Shown here piece by piece: positions 26,021 through 36,673 of a DNA stretch of 64,000 bases. Each line of letters starts with the position of its first letter. The stretch's first letter is position 1. The stretch spans positions 1,126,501 to 1,190,500 of the forward strand of contig NZ_JAGIOR010000001.1 in the NCBI RefSeq assembly GCF_017876795.1, read 5' to 3'. The notes below the pieces were generated by a model that did no database searches, was not told where the DNA came from, and worked only from the letters and a program-made list of their open reading frames with translations. Source of the stretch: Rhizobium leguminosarum (GTDB lineage: Bacteria; Pseudomonadota; Alphaproteobacteria; Rhizobiales; Rhizobiaceae). A program made the translations under genes and the position numbers.

Positions 26021-26809
26021 TCACCGGAGCTGCGTGACATCGAAGGCATCGACATCTTCCAGCAGTTCCACCAATCCCTTGACCGCATGCGCAATCAGCG
26101 CTTCGCCCTTTTCAGCCGTCGCCGCCGCGGCGTTGCCCACCACGCCTGCTACGTTGATATCCGACATCTTCCAGCCGAAGGCGTGCGGCCCGTAGGCGCG
26201 CAGATGTTTGAAGCGCTCGGTAAATTCCGTCTGCCGTGAGGGGAAATCCGCTGCTTTCGCCATGTCAACGCTGCCCGGATGAAGCGCCAGCATCACCGAG
26301 GTCTCGATATCGCCGCCGTGGATGCCGAGTGCCTTTTCCTCGGACGGGATCACGCCATCGGGCAGCCCGAAGCGGGTCCAGCTCGTCGCCACCGCCAGCA
26401 TGGCAAAGCGGACCCGCGCCTCGGTGGCGACGATGGTCATGATGGGCGAATTGCCGCCATGAGCATTCAACATCACCAATTTGCGGATGCCTTGCTTCGC
26501 CAAACCTTCGGCGATGCCGAGCCAGCGGTTCACCGCTTCGTCGAATGCAAGCGTCTTCGTTCCTTCAACATCCATATGCTCTATGGAATAGCCGATGGAT
26601 TCGGCAGGCAGGAATGTGACGGGGAGGCCAGCCGGTAGGGCCATCCTCAATCGCCCGGCGATGCCTTCGGCAATCAGTGTGTCGGTTTCGAAGGGCAGGT
26701 GAGGGCCGTGCTGTTCATGAGCACCGAGCGGCAGCACGGCGATCAGGCGACGCCCGTCAGCGGCAGAGGCCAGGTCGCTGTCTTCGAAACGGGGCGAAGG
26801 CGTCATCAT
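26021..26809 (-). CDS. Creatininase family hydrolase
   Basis: A 262-residue cytosolic metal-dependent amidohydrolase of the creatininase/formamide-hydrolase family. The metal-ligand motifs are present: LPLGAHEQHGPHLPFETD near residues 26-43, LNAHGGNSP near 116, and GIHGGDIETS near 165. The family includes creatininase, riboflavin-pathway MfnA-like and mycofactocin-related hydrolases, so the substrate cannot be set. The gene is upstream of, and in the same direction as, the cobW operon, but a 145-bp gap with a probable promoter separates them. Confidence 0.9.
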   Translation of the reverse strand: MMTPSPRFEDSDLASAADGRRLIAVLPLGAHEQHGPHLPFETDTLIAEGIAGRLRMALPAGLPVTFLPAESIGYSIEHMDVEGTKTLAFDEAVNRWLGIAEGLAKQGIRKLVMLNAHGGNSPIMTIVATEARVRFAMLAVATSWTRFGLPDGVIPSEEKALGIHGGDIETSVMLALHPGSVDMAKAADFPSRQTEFTERFKHLRAYGPHAFGWKMSDINVAGVVGNAAAATAEKGEALIAHAVKGLVELLEDVDAFDVTQLR

Positions 26810-26894
26810 CCGGTCGTTGCCTCTTGTTTATGACGAGATCCTGGGCAATGTCATATCGCAGCAGCGCCAGGGCTTAAAGATCAAAGGGATGGCT

Positions 26895-27407
26895 ATGGGA
26901 AAGAAGCATAAGGACGGCAAAAAGAACAAGTCCAAGAAGAAGGACCAGACTGAGTATACGCTCGTCGATCTCTCTCCGGCGCTCACCCAGGCGGCTCGTT
27001 CCATGCGTACGGTGCTTTCGCGCAACCTCCTCGAAAGCGGCCTCTATGCCGGCCAGGACGGCGTCATCCTCTCACTTGCCGAGAGCGACGGTATGACGGC
27101 CGGCGGCCTTGCCCAGAAACTCGGCGTCAAGGCGCCGACGATGACGCGCACGATCGGCCGCATGGAGGCGCAGGGGTTTCTCGAACGCAAGCCCGATGCC
27201 GAGGATGCGCGCCTCACCAAAGTCTATCTCACCGAGCTCGGCAGTGGCAGCGTGCAGGGGATCGAGATGGCGGCCGCGGCCTGCGACAGGCTGGCGACGC
27301 TGGAATTCTCCGAAAAGGAAATCCGCAATCTCGTCCGTCTGCTGAAGGCGATCGATGCCAATCTACAGGCTGAAGCCCTTCATATCGAAGAACTGGACGA
27401 AGACTAA
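26895..27407 (+). CDS. MarR family transcriptional regulator
   Basis: A 170-residue regulator with a very lysine-rich N-terminal tail (MGKKHKDGKKNKSKKKDQT), then a winged helix-turn-helix of the MarR type: LAQKLGVKAPTMTRTIGRMEAQGFLERKPDAEDARLTKVYLT. The start is taken at the ATG at 26895 with AAAGGG before it; an ATG two codons earlier is possible. The basic tail is an addition to the usual 140-150-residue MarR fold. It is divergent from the creatininase gene. The effector is unknown. Confidence 0.9.
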   Translation: MGKKHKDGKKNKSKKKDQTEYTLVDLSPALTQAARSMRTVLSRNLLESGLYAGQDGVILSLAESDGMTAGGLAQKLGVKAPTMTRTIGRMEAQGFLERKPDAEDARLTKVYLTELGSGSVQGIEMAAAACDRLATLEFSEKEIRNLVRLLKAIDANLQAEALHIEELDED

Positions 27408-27523
27408 AATTTCCCTGAAAGACGAATTGCTTCCACCGATTAAATCTTTTAATTAAACATTTTAAGGGCCGCGCCGGGTTTCCGGCAGGTCTTGCTGCTT
27501 GCGTGCTGCCTGGAGGAGGACAC

Positions 27524-28546
27524 GTGGTCCAGAAGATCAAGCTTTCGACGATCGCCGAAACCCTCGGCATTTCAACGGCGACCGTATCGCTTGCCTTACG
27601 CGACAGTCCGCTCGTCGCCGGCAATACGCGGGAGAAGATCAAGGAACAGGCACGCGCGCTCGGTTATATCTACAACCGCCGCGCCGCCAGCCTTCGCACT
27701 TCGCGCTCCGGCATCATCGGCGTCGTCGTGCACGACATCATGAACCCGTTCTACGGGGAAATCTTGAAGGCGATCGAAAGCGAGCTTGATCGCAGCCGCC
27801 ACACCTTCATCCTCTCCAATCATTACGACAATGTCGAGAAGCAGCGCACCTTCATCGAAACGCTTCTGCAACTCGGCGGCGACGGCGTCATCATGTCGCC
27901 GGCGATCGGTACGCCGCCTGAGGACGTGCAACTGGCGGAAGACAACGGCATGCCGGCGATCCTGGTCGCGCGCTCGATGGAGGGCCAAGACCTGCCGACC
28001 TATCGCGGCGACGACAGCTATGGCATCTCGCTTGCCACCAACCACCTGATCGGCCTCGGCCACCGTTCGATTGCGATGATCGGCGGTACGGACCAGACAT
28101 CCACCGGCCGCGATCGCTACCAGGGCTACGTCAATGCGCTGCGCAAGGCTGGTATAGAGGTCGATCCGAACCTGCGCATTCCCGGCCCGCGCTCGAAGCA
28201 GGGCGGTTTCGAGGCCGCGGTGCATTTCCTCTCGCTGCCGCAGAAGCCGACGGCCGCCGTCTGCTGGAATGATCTCGTGGCGATCGGTCTGATGAACGGC
28301 ATTGCGCGCGCCGGCCTGGTGCCGGGACGCGACATTTCCGTCACCGGTTACGACGATCTCGAGGAGGCTTCGATTGCAACCCCGGCGCTGACGACCGTCT
28401 GGAACGGCCAGACCGAAGTCGGGCGCCTGGCAGCCCGGGCGCTGCTCGATCGCCTTGCCGGCAGCCACGAGCCCGACGGCATGCATCTGATCAAGCCGGA
28501 AATGCGCATTCGTCAGTCCACCAGCCCCCATCGGCCCCGCGCCTGA
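27524..28546 (+). CDS. LacI family transcriptional regulator
   Basis: A 340-residue LacI/GalR repressor. I start it at the GTG at 27524 after GGAGGAGGA. The helix-turn-helix is KLSTIAETLGISTATVSLAL (residues about 5-24), followed by the hinge helix RRAASLRTSRSG and a periplasmic-binding-like sugar domain from GVVVHDIMNPFYGEI. The hydroxyacid dehydrogenase gene follows 29 bp downstream on the same strand. An AT-rich palindrome (TTTAATTAAA near 27450) precedes it and could be an operator. It probably controls a carbohydrate or acid pathway. Confidence 0.9.
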   Translation: MVQKIKLSTIAETLGISTATVSLALRDSPLVAGNTREKIKEQARALGYIYNRRAASLRTSRSGIIGVVVHDIMNPFYGEILKAIESELDRSRHTFILSNHYDNVEKQRTFIETLLQLGGDGVIMSPAIGTPPEDVQLAEDNGMPAILVARSMEGQDLPTYRGDDSYGISLATNHLIGLGHRSIAMIGGTDQTSTGRDRYQGYVNALRKAGIEVDPNLRIPGPRSKQGGFEAAVHFLSLPQKPTAAVCWNDLVAIGLMNGIARAGLVPGRDISVTGYDDLEEASIATPALTTVWNGQTEVGRLAARALLDRLAGSHEPDGMHLIKPEMRIRQSTSPHRPRA

Positions 28547-28575
28547 ACCAAGACGGTCATCCAAGAGGAAAAGCC

Positions 28576-29532
28576 ATGTCCCGCATCGCCATTCTCGTTC
28601 CCGGGAAGATACACGAGCGTGTCCTCGAAAGGCTGAAGGATCGTTTTGAGATCATCGCCGTCGCCCGCGAGGAAAGGCTTGCCCTCGACGGCGAGACAGC
28701 CGGCCGCATCCGCGGCGTTGCCGTTTCCGGCCCGTTCCCGGGCGGCTGGATGGACCAGTTGCCGCATGTCGAGGTGGTCGCCAACTTCGGTGTCGGCTAC
28801 GACGGCGTCGACGTGAAACATGCCGCCGAGAAAGGCATCGTCGTCACCAATACGCCTGATGTGCTGAACGACGAGGTCGCCGATACGGCGATCGGCCTGC
28901 TGCTCAATACCGTCCGCGAGTTGCCGCGGGCCGAAGCCTGGCTGCGTGCGGGAAACTGGAAGCCGGGCACGGCCTATCCGCTGTCGCGCTTCTCGCTCAA
29001 GGGCCGCCATGTCGGGCTTTATGGTCTTGGCCGCATTGGTCTCGAAATTGCCAAGCGGCTGGAGCCGTTCAAGGTGAAGATCAGTTATCACACACGGTCG
29101 CGCCATGCCGATGCACCCTACGATTATCACCCGACGCTGAAGGGGCTAGCGGAAGCGGTGGATACGCTGATCGCCATCGTTCCGAAGACGCCGCAGACGC
29201 ATAAGACGATCGACGCCGATATTCTGGCAGCACTCGGCCCGAACGGCATTCTCGTCAATGTCGGCCGCGGCTGGACGGTGGACGAGGCGGCGTTGAGCGC
29301 GGCGCTTGCTTCCGGCGCTCTCGGGGCGGCCGGCCTCGACGTATTCTATGACGAGCCGACCGTGCCGGCCGGCCTGCTGGAACCGGCCAATACCGTGCTC
29401 TTGCCGCATGTCGCCTCGGCTTCGGTGCCGACCCGCAACGCGATGGCCGATCTCGTCGCCGACAATCTTATCGCCTGGTTCGAGAAAGGCGCGCCGCTAA
29501 CGCCGGTGCCGGAGACACAGCAGAAGCGTTAA
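28576..29532 (+). CDS. D-2-hydroxyacid dehydrogenase (GhrB-like)
   Basis: A 318-residue NAD(P)H-dependent dehydrogenase of the D-isomer 2-hydroxyacid family (glyoxylate/hydroxypyruvate reductase-like). The nucleotide loop is LYGLGRIGLEIAKRL. The catalytic triad is visible as R in VNVGRGWTVDE, E in FYDEPTVP, and H in LLPHVASAS. It follows the LacI gene by 29 bp and is probably its partner. Reduction of glyoxylate, hydroxypyruvate or a 2-keto-sugar acid are all possible. A GC-rich hairpin (GCCGGCG/CGCCGGC near 29550-29572) follows before the convergent gene. Confidence 0.92.
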   Translation: MSRIAILVPGKIHERVLERLKDRFEIIAVAREERLALDGETAGRIRGVAVSGPFPGGWMDQLPHVEVVANFGVGYDGVDVKHAAEKGIVVTNTPDVLNDEVADTAIGLLLNTVRELPRAEAWLRAGNWKPGTAYPLSRFSLKGRHVGLYGLGRIGLEIAKRLEPFKVKISYHTRSRHADAPYDYHPTLKGLAEAVDTLIAIVPKTPQTHKTIDADILAALGPNGILVNVGRGWTVDEAALSAALASGALGAAGLDVFYDEPTVPAGLLEPANTVLLPHVASASVPTRNAMADLVADNLIAWFEKGAPLTPVPETQQKR

Positions 29533-29576
29533 AACGGCATGATTTCAGGCCGGCGCGTTTCGCCGGCGCCGCACGG

Positions 29577-30356
29577 TCAGGCGATCGCCTGCACGGGGAT
29601 GAGCGGGAGCTTGGCGACGGCGTAGGCTCGGACAGCGTCGCCGAAAGCTTCAAATAGCTGGTTCGAAGGCTTGTCGGTTTCGGCCCAATATTCCGGATGC
29701 CATTGCACGCCAACGGCGAAGGCCTTGGCGTCGATGACGGAGACGGCCTCCACCGTGCCGTCCTCGGCGATGGCTTCCACCTGCAGCCGCGGTGCGGTTC
29801 TGGCGATCGCCTGCCGGTGCAGGGAATTCACGCGGACCTCGCCGGGGCCGAGAATGCCTGCGATGCAGGAGCCTTCCTTGACGTGGACGCTCTGGCGGAT
29901 GCCGTACATGCCGTCGCGGTCGACGCCTTCCGGCCGGCGGTGGTCTGAGATGCCCGGCTGCTCCTGGATCTCGCTTGCCAGCGAGCCGCCGAGAGCGACG
30001 TTCAGTTCCTGGATACCACGGCAGATGGCAAGCAGCGGGATGGCACGGTCGATGGCGCGACGGATGAGCGGCAAGCTGGTGGCGTCGCGGGCGGGGTCGA
30101 AGGGACCGTCCTTGTCGTTGGCATCGGCACCGTAGAGCGAAGGATGCACGTTGCTGGCCGAGCCGGAAACCAGGAGGCCATCGACACGGTCGAGGATCGC
30201 ATCGGTATCGTAGCCCTGCTCGAAGGCGGGGATGATGAAGACCATAACGCCGGCCGCATTCAATGCGGCGCTGAGATATTGATGTTGCACGGCGTGCCAG
30301 GTCGCGCCGTCGAAGCTGCGGATATCTGCAGGAATGGCAACGATCGGTTTCGTCAT
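29577..30356 (-). CDS. Class I glutamine amidotransferase-like hydrolase (peptidase C26, PuuD-like)
   Basis: A 259-residue hydrolase of the gamma-glutamyl-GABA hydrolase (PuuD) family. The nucleophile cysteine is in LLAICRGIQELNV and the His-Glu pair is in GVQWHPEYW. The start is the ATG at 30356 with a GAGG-like site before it; a longer frame to 30386 is less likely. PuuD acts in the putrescine-utilisation pathway by freeing GABA from gamma-glutamyl-GABA, but no other puu genes are here, so the substrate is open. The nearest polyamine gene is odc2, 9 kb away. Confidence 0.88.
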   Translation of the reverse strand: MTKPIVAIPADIRSFDGATWHAVQHQYLSAALNAAGVMVFIIPAFEQGYDTDAILDRVDGLLVSGSASNVHPSLYGADANDKDGPFDPARDATSLPLIRRAIDRAIPLLAICRGIQELNVALGGSLASEIQEQPGISDHRRPEGVDRDGMYGIRQSVHVKEGSCIAGILGPGEVRVNSLHRQAIARTAPRLQVEAIAEDGTVEAVSVIDAKAFAVGVQWHPEYWAETDKPSNQLFEAFGDAVRAYAVAKLPLIPVQAIA

Positions 30357-30609
30357 TTCAGCCTCGATAAAAATCTTTCTGCACATCGTTTTGCCGCCAG
30401 AACGGCGATCAAGTCAACGCTTGGCTTTGTCAGGTGACCAAAATGCGGGGGAAGCGCCGCCGTGGCTCCGGGCTCGCTGCTAAGCCGCTGATTTTGATGG
30501 ACACGTGCCCGTTGTCTTGTTGCCGTCTTGATGCCAAAGGCTAATAGACTAAAGCTTGAATCGCGGCTCTCGCCATGCTTAGCTTCGCCCTCGCTGCGGG
30601 TAGGGGTGA

Positions 30610-31755
<1,146 letters not shown>

Positions 31756-31789
31756 GGGCTTCCATCGGCGCATTACACGAACGCATACC

Positions 31790-31826
31790 AAAACCCCGGA
31801 TCACACTTGGTCCGGGGTTTTGTTTT
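31790..31826 (+). terminator. Strong rho-independent terminator between convergent TRAP genes
   Basis: A perfect 10-bp stem AAAACCCCGG (31790-31799) / CCGGGGTTTT (31812-31821) closed by a 12-base loop and followed by GTTTTGG. It lies between the receptor gene and the permease gene ends (stop at 31847 in the original permease frame), so it can serve both strands. An ORF that ran on to 31773 would cross this terminator, which supports the view that the large permease is frameshifted. Confidence 0.85.
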
Positions 31827-31846
31827 GGCTCTGTTGTTCGGCGGGG

Positions 31847-33335
31847 TTATTTGGCGGGCGGGGGCGGTGCTCCCGGCAGGCCGAGTGGCGGCAGGGTCAG
31901 GCCGGGGATCTGCGGCGAGCCATTGCCGCCGCCCAGCGGCGGCAGGCCGAGCTGGCCGCCGAAGCCCGGGACTTCGATCTTGATCGAGTTCGGGTCGACC
32001 TTCGGACCGTGATCCAGCCAATAGGTTACCGATTGCGGCCAGAAGATCACGATCGCCACCAGGATCAGCTGCATGCCGACCCAGGGAAGGGCGCCCATGT
32101 AGATATCGGAGGTCTTGACGTCCTTGCTGGCTATCGAGCGCAGGTAGAAGAGCGGCGAAGCCGAACGGCGGATGCATGAAGCTCGTCTGCATATTGACGC
32201 AGATCAGGACGCCGAACCAGATCAGGTCGATGCCGAGACTGGAGGCGACGGGGGCGAGCATCGGGATGACGATGAAGGCGATCTCGAAGAAATCGAGGAA
32301 GAAGGCGAGCACGAAGATGAAGATGTTGACGAAGATCAGAAAGCCGACCGGGCCACCGGGAATGCCCGACAACATATGCTCGATCCAGCGCGAGCCGTCC
32401 ATGCCCTGGAACACCAGGCTGAAACAGGTGGAACCGATCAGGATCATCACCACCATGGATGTGATGTGCGTGGTCGATGTCATCGCTTCGCGGATCAGCG
32501 GCCAGGTGAGGCGGCGATGCATGGCGGCGAGCGCCATGGCGCCGACGACGCCGAGCGCACCTGCTTCCGTCGGCGTCGCAAGCCCCATGAAGATCGTGCC
32601 GAGCACCAGGAAGATCAGCACGATCGAGGGCACCATGCCCATCAGCACCTTGATGAGCAGTGCCCAGTTGAAATCGCCGCGCACCTCTTTCGGCAGCGGC
32701 GGCATCGATTTCGGCCGGATGATCGACATCACCAGGATGAAGAGCACGAAGATCGTCACCTGCAGGATCGAAGGGCCGATCGCGCCGAGATACATGTCGC
32801 CGACCGACCTGCCGAGCTGATCGGCAAGAACGACGAGCACGAGCGAGGGCGGGATCACCTGGGTGATCGTGCCCGAGGCGGCGATGACGCCGGTGGCAAG
32901 GCGCGGATTGTAGCCGTAGCGCAGCATGATAGGCAGCGAGATCACCCCCATGGTGATGACGGAGGCGGCCACCGTGCCGGTGATTGCGCCGAGAACCGCT
33001 CCGACGAGGATGACGGCATAGGCGAGGCCGCCAGGTATGCCACCGAAGAGTTTGCCAGTGCCTTCGAGAAGGTCTTCGGCCAGCCCGCAGCGCTCCAGCA
33101 CCGCACCCATGAAAGTGAAGAACGGGATGGCGAGCAGGAGGTCGTTGGAAAGGATGCCGAAGAAGCGCAGCGGTAGCGCCTGCAGAAAGACTTCGCCAAA
33201 ATGGCCGGTGACGATGCCGATGATGCCGAATAACAGGCCGACGGCGGCGAGCGAAAAAGCGACCGGGAAGCCGTAGAGCATGAAGATGACCATGCCCAGG
33301 AACATCGCCGGCGGGATGATACCGAAATCAAACAA
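31847..33335 (-). pseudogene. TRAP transporter large permease (DctM), frameshifted
   Basis: The 12-segment large permease of the TRAP transporter, which would move the TakP-bound acid with sodium. The N-terminal frame from the ATG at 33335 (MFDFGIIPPAMFLGMVIF) is intact through SFMHPPFGFA, with family features such as AASVITMGVISLPIM and GATPTEAG-like LATPTEAGALG. One base too many near 32153 then breaks the frame: the original frame would read GFALFYLRSIASKDVKTSD, TM segment GMQLILVAIVIFWPQSV, and end at 31847 with a Gly/Pro tail. As read, it runs on to 31773 with a meaningless 100-residue tail. It would lack the last helix. A base-call error is an alternative. Confidence 0.82.
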
Positions 33336-33356
33336 ATGTGTTTCTCCCAGCCCGCG

Positions 33357-33896
33357 TTACTGCAACGGCTTTTCGTATGTCGTGTCGATGCTGATATGGC
33401 CGGTCACGGCTGCGATCCGCTTGATCAGTTCGGAAACGCCCTGAAGGGAAAGCAGCGCGAAACCGGCAACGAGCACCAGCTTGACGGGCCAGCGGATCAG
33501 CCCGCCGGCGTTGCCCGAGATTTCTCCCTGTTGGTAGGAAAGCGCAAAGAAGGGCCAGCAGACCCAGGTGAGGAAGACGCAGACGGGGATGAGGAAGAGG
33601 ATCAGGCCGACGATGTCGATCCAGATCTTCGCCTTGTCGGAAACCGAACCATAGATCAGATCGACGCGGACATGCTCGTTGTTGCGCAGCGCATGCGAGG
33701 CGCCGAGCATGACGACGAAGGCGAAGAGATACCATTGGATCTCAAGCCAGCCGTTCGAACTGTAGTTGAAGGCATAGCGGACGACAGCGTTGCCGGCGCT
33801 GATCAGACTGCAAAACAGCACCATATATTCGGAAATTTTGCCCATGACGCGGCTGACCCAGTCGATCAGCCGACTGGCGGCCAGGAATACCGACAT
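33357..33896 (-). CDS. TRAP transporter small permease (DctQ)
   Basis: A 179-residue membrane protein with four helices, the small subunit of the TRAP transporter. I start it at the ATG at 33896 after AGGGGAGG; a longer frame adds an 18-residue basic piece. The typical motif is SNGWLEIQWYLFAFVVMLGASHALRNNEHVRVDL in shortened form, i.e. EIQWYLFAFVVMLGA then NEHVRVDL. The large-permease gene follows 21 bases downstream on the same strand, so the two form one unit, convergent with the receptor gene. Confidence 0.92.
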   Translation of the reverse strand: MSVFLAASRLIDWVSRVMGKISEYMVLFCSLISAGNAVVRYAFNYSSNGWLEIQWYLFAFVVMLGASHALRNNEHVRVDLIYGSVSDKAKIWIDIVGLILFLIPVCVFLTWVCWPFFALSYQQGEISGNAGGLIRWPVKLVLVAGFALLSLQGVSELIKRIAAVTGHISIDTTYEKPLQ

Positions 33897-34225
33897 TCGC
33901 CTCCCCTTGTTCTTGTCCTGCCGGTTTTCCGACAGTTTTCCCTCTTGCAATCGATGTAGACCACAGCCTTTGAAATTGGAAGGATAAATGCCTGGCGTTG
34001 GAGTATAGTCTTAGATGCGCTGGTCGGCCGATATGACCGCCGAGATATTTCAACAACCCAGGCGTGGATAAAATATTTCAATAATCTCGCCATAAGGCTG
34101 CAATGACGCGCGTAGGCTGTGCTGTTCATCCTATGGTTTTAGAAAATTTGACCAAATGTTTGATTCCATTGAAATCAATTTTTAAAGGGTTGGGCTTAGA
34201 ATTCCGCCGCACAGGGAAAGTGTGG

Positions 34226-36529
34226 ATGAAGCCAGATAACCCGAACAGGGTCCCTTTAGATGTTTATCTGTCGTTTGTGAGTTCCCTTTCCGGGAACCGC
34301 ATGACGCTTCTTGTTGGCGTGATCGTGCATGTTGCAACGTGCCTTTCCGTGGCCGCCAAAACGCAATCTTCCATCTATATTCTGCTGTCGGTTGCCTTCC
34401 TTCTGGTTTTCAGCGCCCGCATGGCCATCTTCCGGCAGTTCGATCGCGTCGACAAGGAGAGCCTATCGCACGCCGGAATCGAGCGTTGGGAGCGCGTTCT
34501 CGTTGCCAGTGGGGCCTGTACTACCGCCCTGCTTGGCTTTGCCAGCGGCTACGCCATCTTCGTCGTCCACGATTCCTTTGCCGAACTTGCCTGCATTTCC
34601 GTCACTATGGCGACGATGGTTTCCGTCGTCGGTCGCAACTACGGTTCGCGCTTCGCAGTTGACCTTCAGACGTTCTTCTGCTGCCTGCCGATGATCGTCT
34701 GCAGCCTGCTGGCGATGGATTTCTATCGCGGCGTGCTGTCGATCTTCCTCATTCCCTTCTGGTTGACGACGCGGGCCATGGCGAACGGCGTGCGCGAATT
34801 CCTCTATGAGAATGTCATCGCGCGCCGGGAAATCACCATCATCGCCGACCGCTTCGATACGGCGCTCAACAACATGCCGCATGGCCTGGTCATGGTCGAT
34901 GCCGAAAACCGGATCCAGGTCGTGAATCGCAAGGCCTGCGAGCTTCTGAAGATCGGTGCGCCGGAGCGGCTGAAGGACCGCGACCTCGGCGCCGTGCTGC
35001 GCTATGGCGCTCGCTACAGCTTCATGGACGCCTCGCAGCCGGAGCTCATCCTGCGCCAGCTCACCCAGGTCGCCGAAGGCAACCTGTCGCGCACGCTCAT
35101 TCATTTCCCCGAGGGCCTGTCGCTCGAATTCTCCGCCAGCCGACGGGCCGATGGCGGCGCCGTGCTGATCTTCGAGGACGTGTCGAGCAGGGTGAAGGCG
35201 GAGCAGAAGATCATGCATATGGTCCGCTTCGATGCGCTGACCGGTCTGCCGAACCGCGAATATTTCGGACAGCTGGTGCAGGACTATCTCGCCAAACACC
35301 AGAGGAAGTCCGGTCCGCTTGGCTTCATGGTTCTCGATATCGACGAATTCAAACATGTCAACGATATGCGCGGCCATGTCACCGGCGATCATCTGCTCTG
35401 CACTATCGCCGCCCGCGTCAAGCAGGCCTCCGGCAACGCCATTCTCGGCCGGCTGATGGGCGACCAGTTCATCCTGTTCTTCCCGCATGCGAAGGACCCG
35501 GCCTTGCTCGACGTCGAGATTCGCCGCGTGCACGCCGCGATCCAGGGTCACTACGAGGTCGATGAGCTGACCTTCCTCGTCTCGCTCAGCGCCGGCTACG
35601 CGATCCTCGAAAGTACCGCGTTCGCGATGGACGAATGGAGCGTCAAGGCGGATCTTGCCCTGTTCGAAAGCAAGTCGCGCTTCAAGGGCGGCATATCAGG
35701 CTTCGAGCGGGAGATGGATGGCCGCTATATCGAGCAGCAGAAGCTGAAGGCGGATCTGCGCGATGCGGTTTCAGCCCAGGCGCTGCATCTCGTCTTCCAA
35801 CCGATGTTCCGGGCCGACGGTTCGCGCATCGAATGCGCCGAGGCGTTGGCGCGCTGGGTGCATCCGGAGAAGGGCTCGATCCCGCCCGATGTCTTCATCC
35901 GGCTCGCCGAAGATATGGGCATCATCTCCGACATCACCCGCTTCGTCCTGTTCAGGGCATGCAGCGAATGCATGAACTGGCCGGACCATATCGCCGTCTC
36001 GGTCAACCTTTCGGCGCGGGACCTCAGGGATGCCGACATTCTCCAGGTCGTCGCCGATGCGCTTGCCCATTCCGGCCTCGATGCGGCGCGGCTGCATCTC
36101 GAAGTCACAGAAAGCTGCCTGATTGACGAGCCGGCAGCCGTGCGCGCCATCCTGGCGGAGTTGAGAGCCCGCGGCATCACCATCGCCATCGACGATTTCG
36201 GCACCGGCTTCTCCAGCCTCAGCTATCTCGACACGTTGCCGCTCGATATCGTCAAGATCGACCGTTCGTTCGTCTGCAACATCGTCGAGGATAGCCGCCG
36301 TCTCAAGCTGTTGCGCGGCACGGTCAACCTCGCCCGTGAACTCGGCCTGAAGATCGTCATCGAGGGCGTCGAGACCGAAGAGCAGCTCGCCCTGCTCAAC
36401 AAACACCGCAGCACCGATCTCGTGCAGGGCTATGTTTTCTCGCAGCCGGTGCCTTCCCAGAATATCCCGCTGTTGCAGCAGGGCATCGGCCGCCGCCCCG
36501 TTCAGCGCCGGCGCAACAAGGTCGCCTGA
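34226..36529 (+). CDS. PAS-degenerate GGDEF-EAL membrane protein (probable c-di-GMP phosphodiesterase)
   Basis: A 767-residue protein: N-terminal five to six membrane helices (residues about 20-190), a PAS-like segment (LNNMPHGLVMVDAENRIQVVN), a GGDEF-like domain, and an EAL domain. The GGDEF motif is changed to MGDQF at 411-415, so cyclase activity is unlikely. EAL is at 539-541 (AEALARWVHPE) and DDFGTGFSS is intact, so it likely hydrolyses c-di-GMP. Start uncertain: the ATG at 34226 follows AGGGAAAG, while the open frame reaches back to 34103. The next gene is a FeeM-like acyl synthase. Confidence 0.9.
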   Translation: MKPDNPNRVPLDVYLSFVSSLSGNRMTLLVGVIVHVATCLSVAAKTQSSIYILLSVAFLLVFSARMAIFRQFDRVDKESLSHAGIERWERVLVASGACTTALLGFASGYAIFVVHDSFAELACISVTMATMVSVVGRNYGSRFAVDLQTFFCCLPMIVCSLLAMDFYRGVLSIFLIPFWLTTRAMANGVREFLYENVIARREITIIADRFDTALNNMPHGLVMVDAENRIQVVNRKACELLKIGAPERLKDRDLGAVLRYGARYSFMDASQPELILRQLTQVAEGNLSRTLIHFPEGLSLEFSASRRADGGAVLIFEDVSSRVKAEQKIMHMVRFDALTGLPNREYFGQLVQDYLAKHQRKSGPLGFMVLDIDEFKHVNDMRGHVTGDHLLCTIAARVKQASGNAILGRLMGDQFILFFPHAKDPALLDVEIRRVHAAIQGHYEVDELTFLVSLSAGYAILESTAFAMDEWSVKADLALFESKSRFKGGISGFEREMDGRYIEQQKLKADLRDAVSAQALHLVFQPMFRADGSRIECAEALARWVHPEKGSIPPDVFIRLAEDMGIISDITRFVLFRACSECMNWPDHIAVSVNLSARDLRDADILQVVADALAHSGLDAARLHLEVTESCLIDEPAAVRAILAELRARGITIAIDDFGTGFSSLSYLDTLPLDIVKIDRSFVCNIVEDSRRLKLLRGTVNLARELGLKIVIEGVETEEQLALLNKHRSTDLVQGYVFSQPVPSQNIPLLQQGIGRRPVQRRRNKVA

Positions 36530-36673
36530 GCGCTGCGCAGCGGCCGCTTTTCCGCCGACAAAAATCCCCGCACCGTTAACCTTAATACTTTATAAACGTC
36601 CCGAATTATCGGATTTTCTTGCCTAAATCTCGCCGGCATATGATTAATGATCCGTTAACGAGCGGATCGAGAA

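Noticed and set aside
32172..33176. Plus-strand open frame across the TRAP permease
   Set aside because: Acidic/histidine-rich translation is the antisense of hydrophobic membrane helices.
31773..33335. Large TRAP permease as an intact 520-residue protein
   Set aside because: The last 100 residues are non-membrane, low-similarity and cross the terminator; the shifted frame gives the expected helix and stop.
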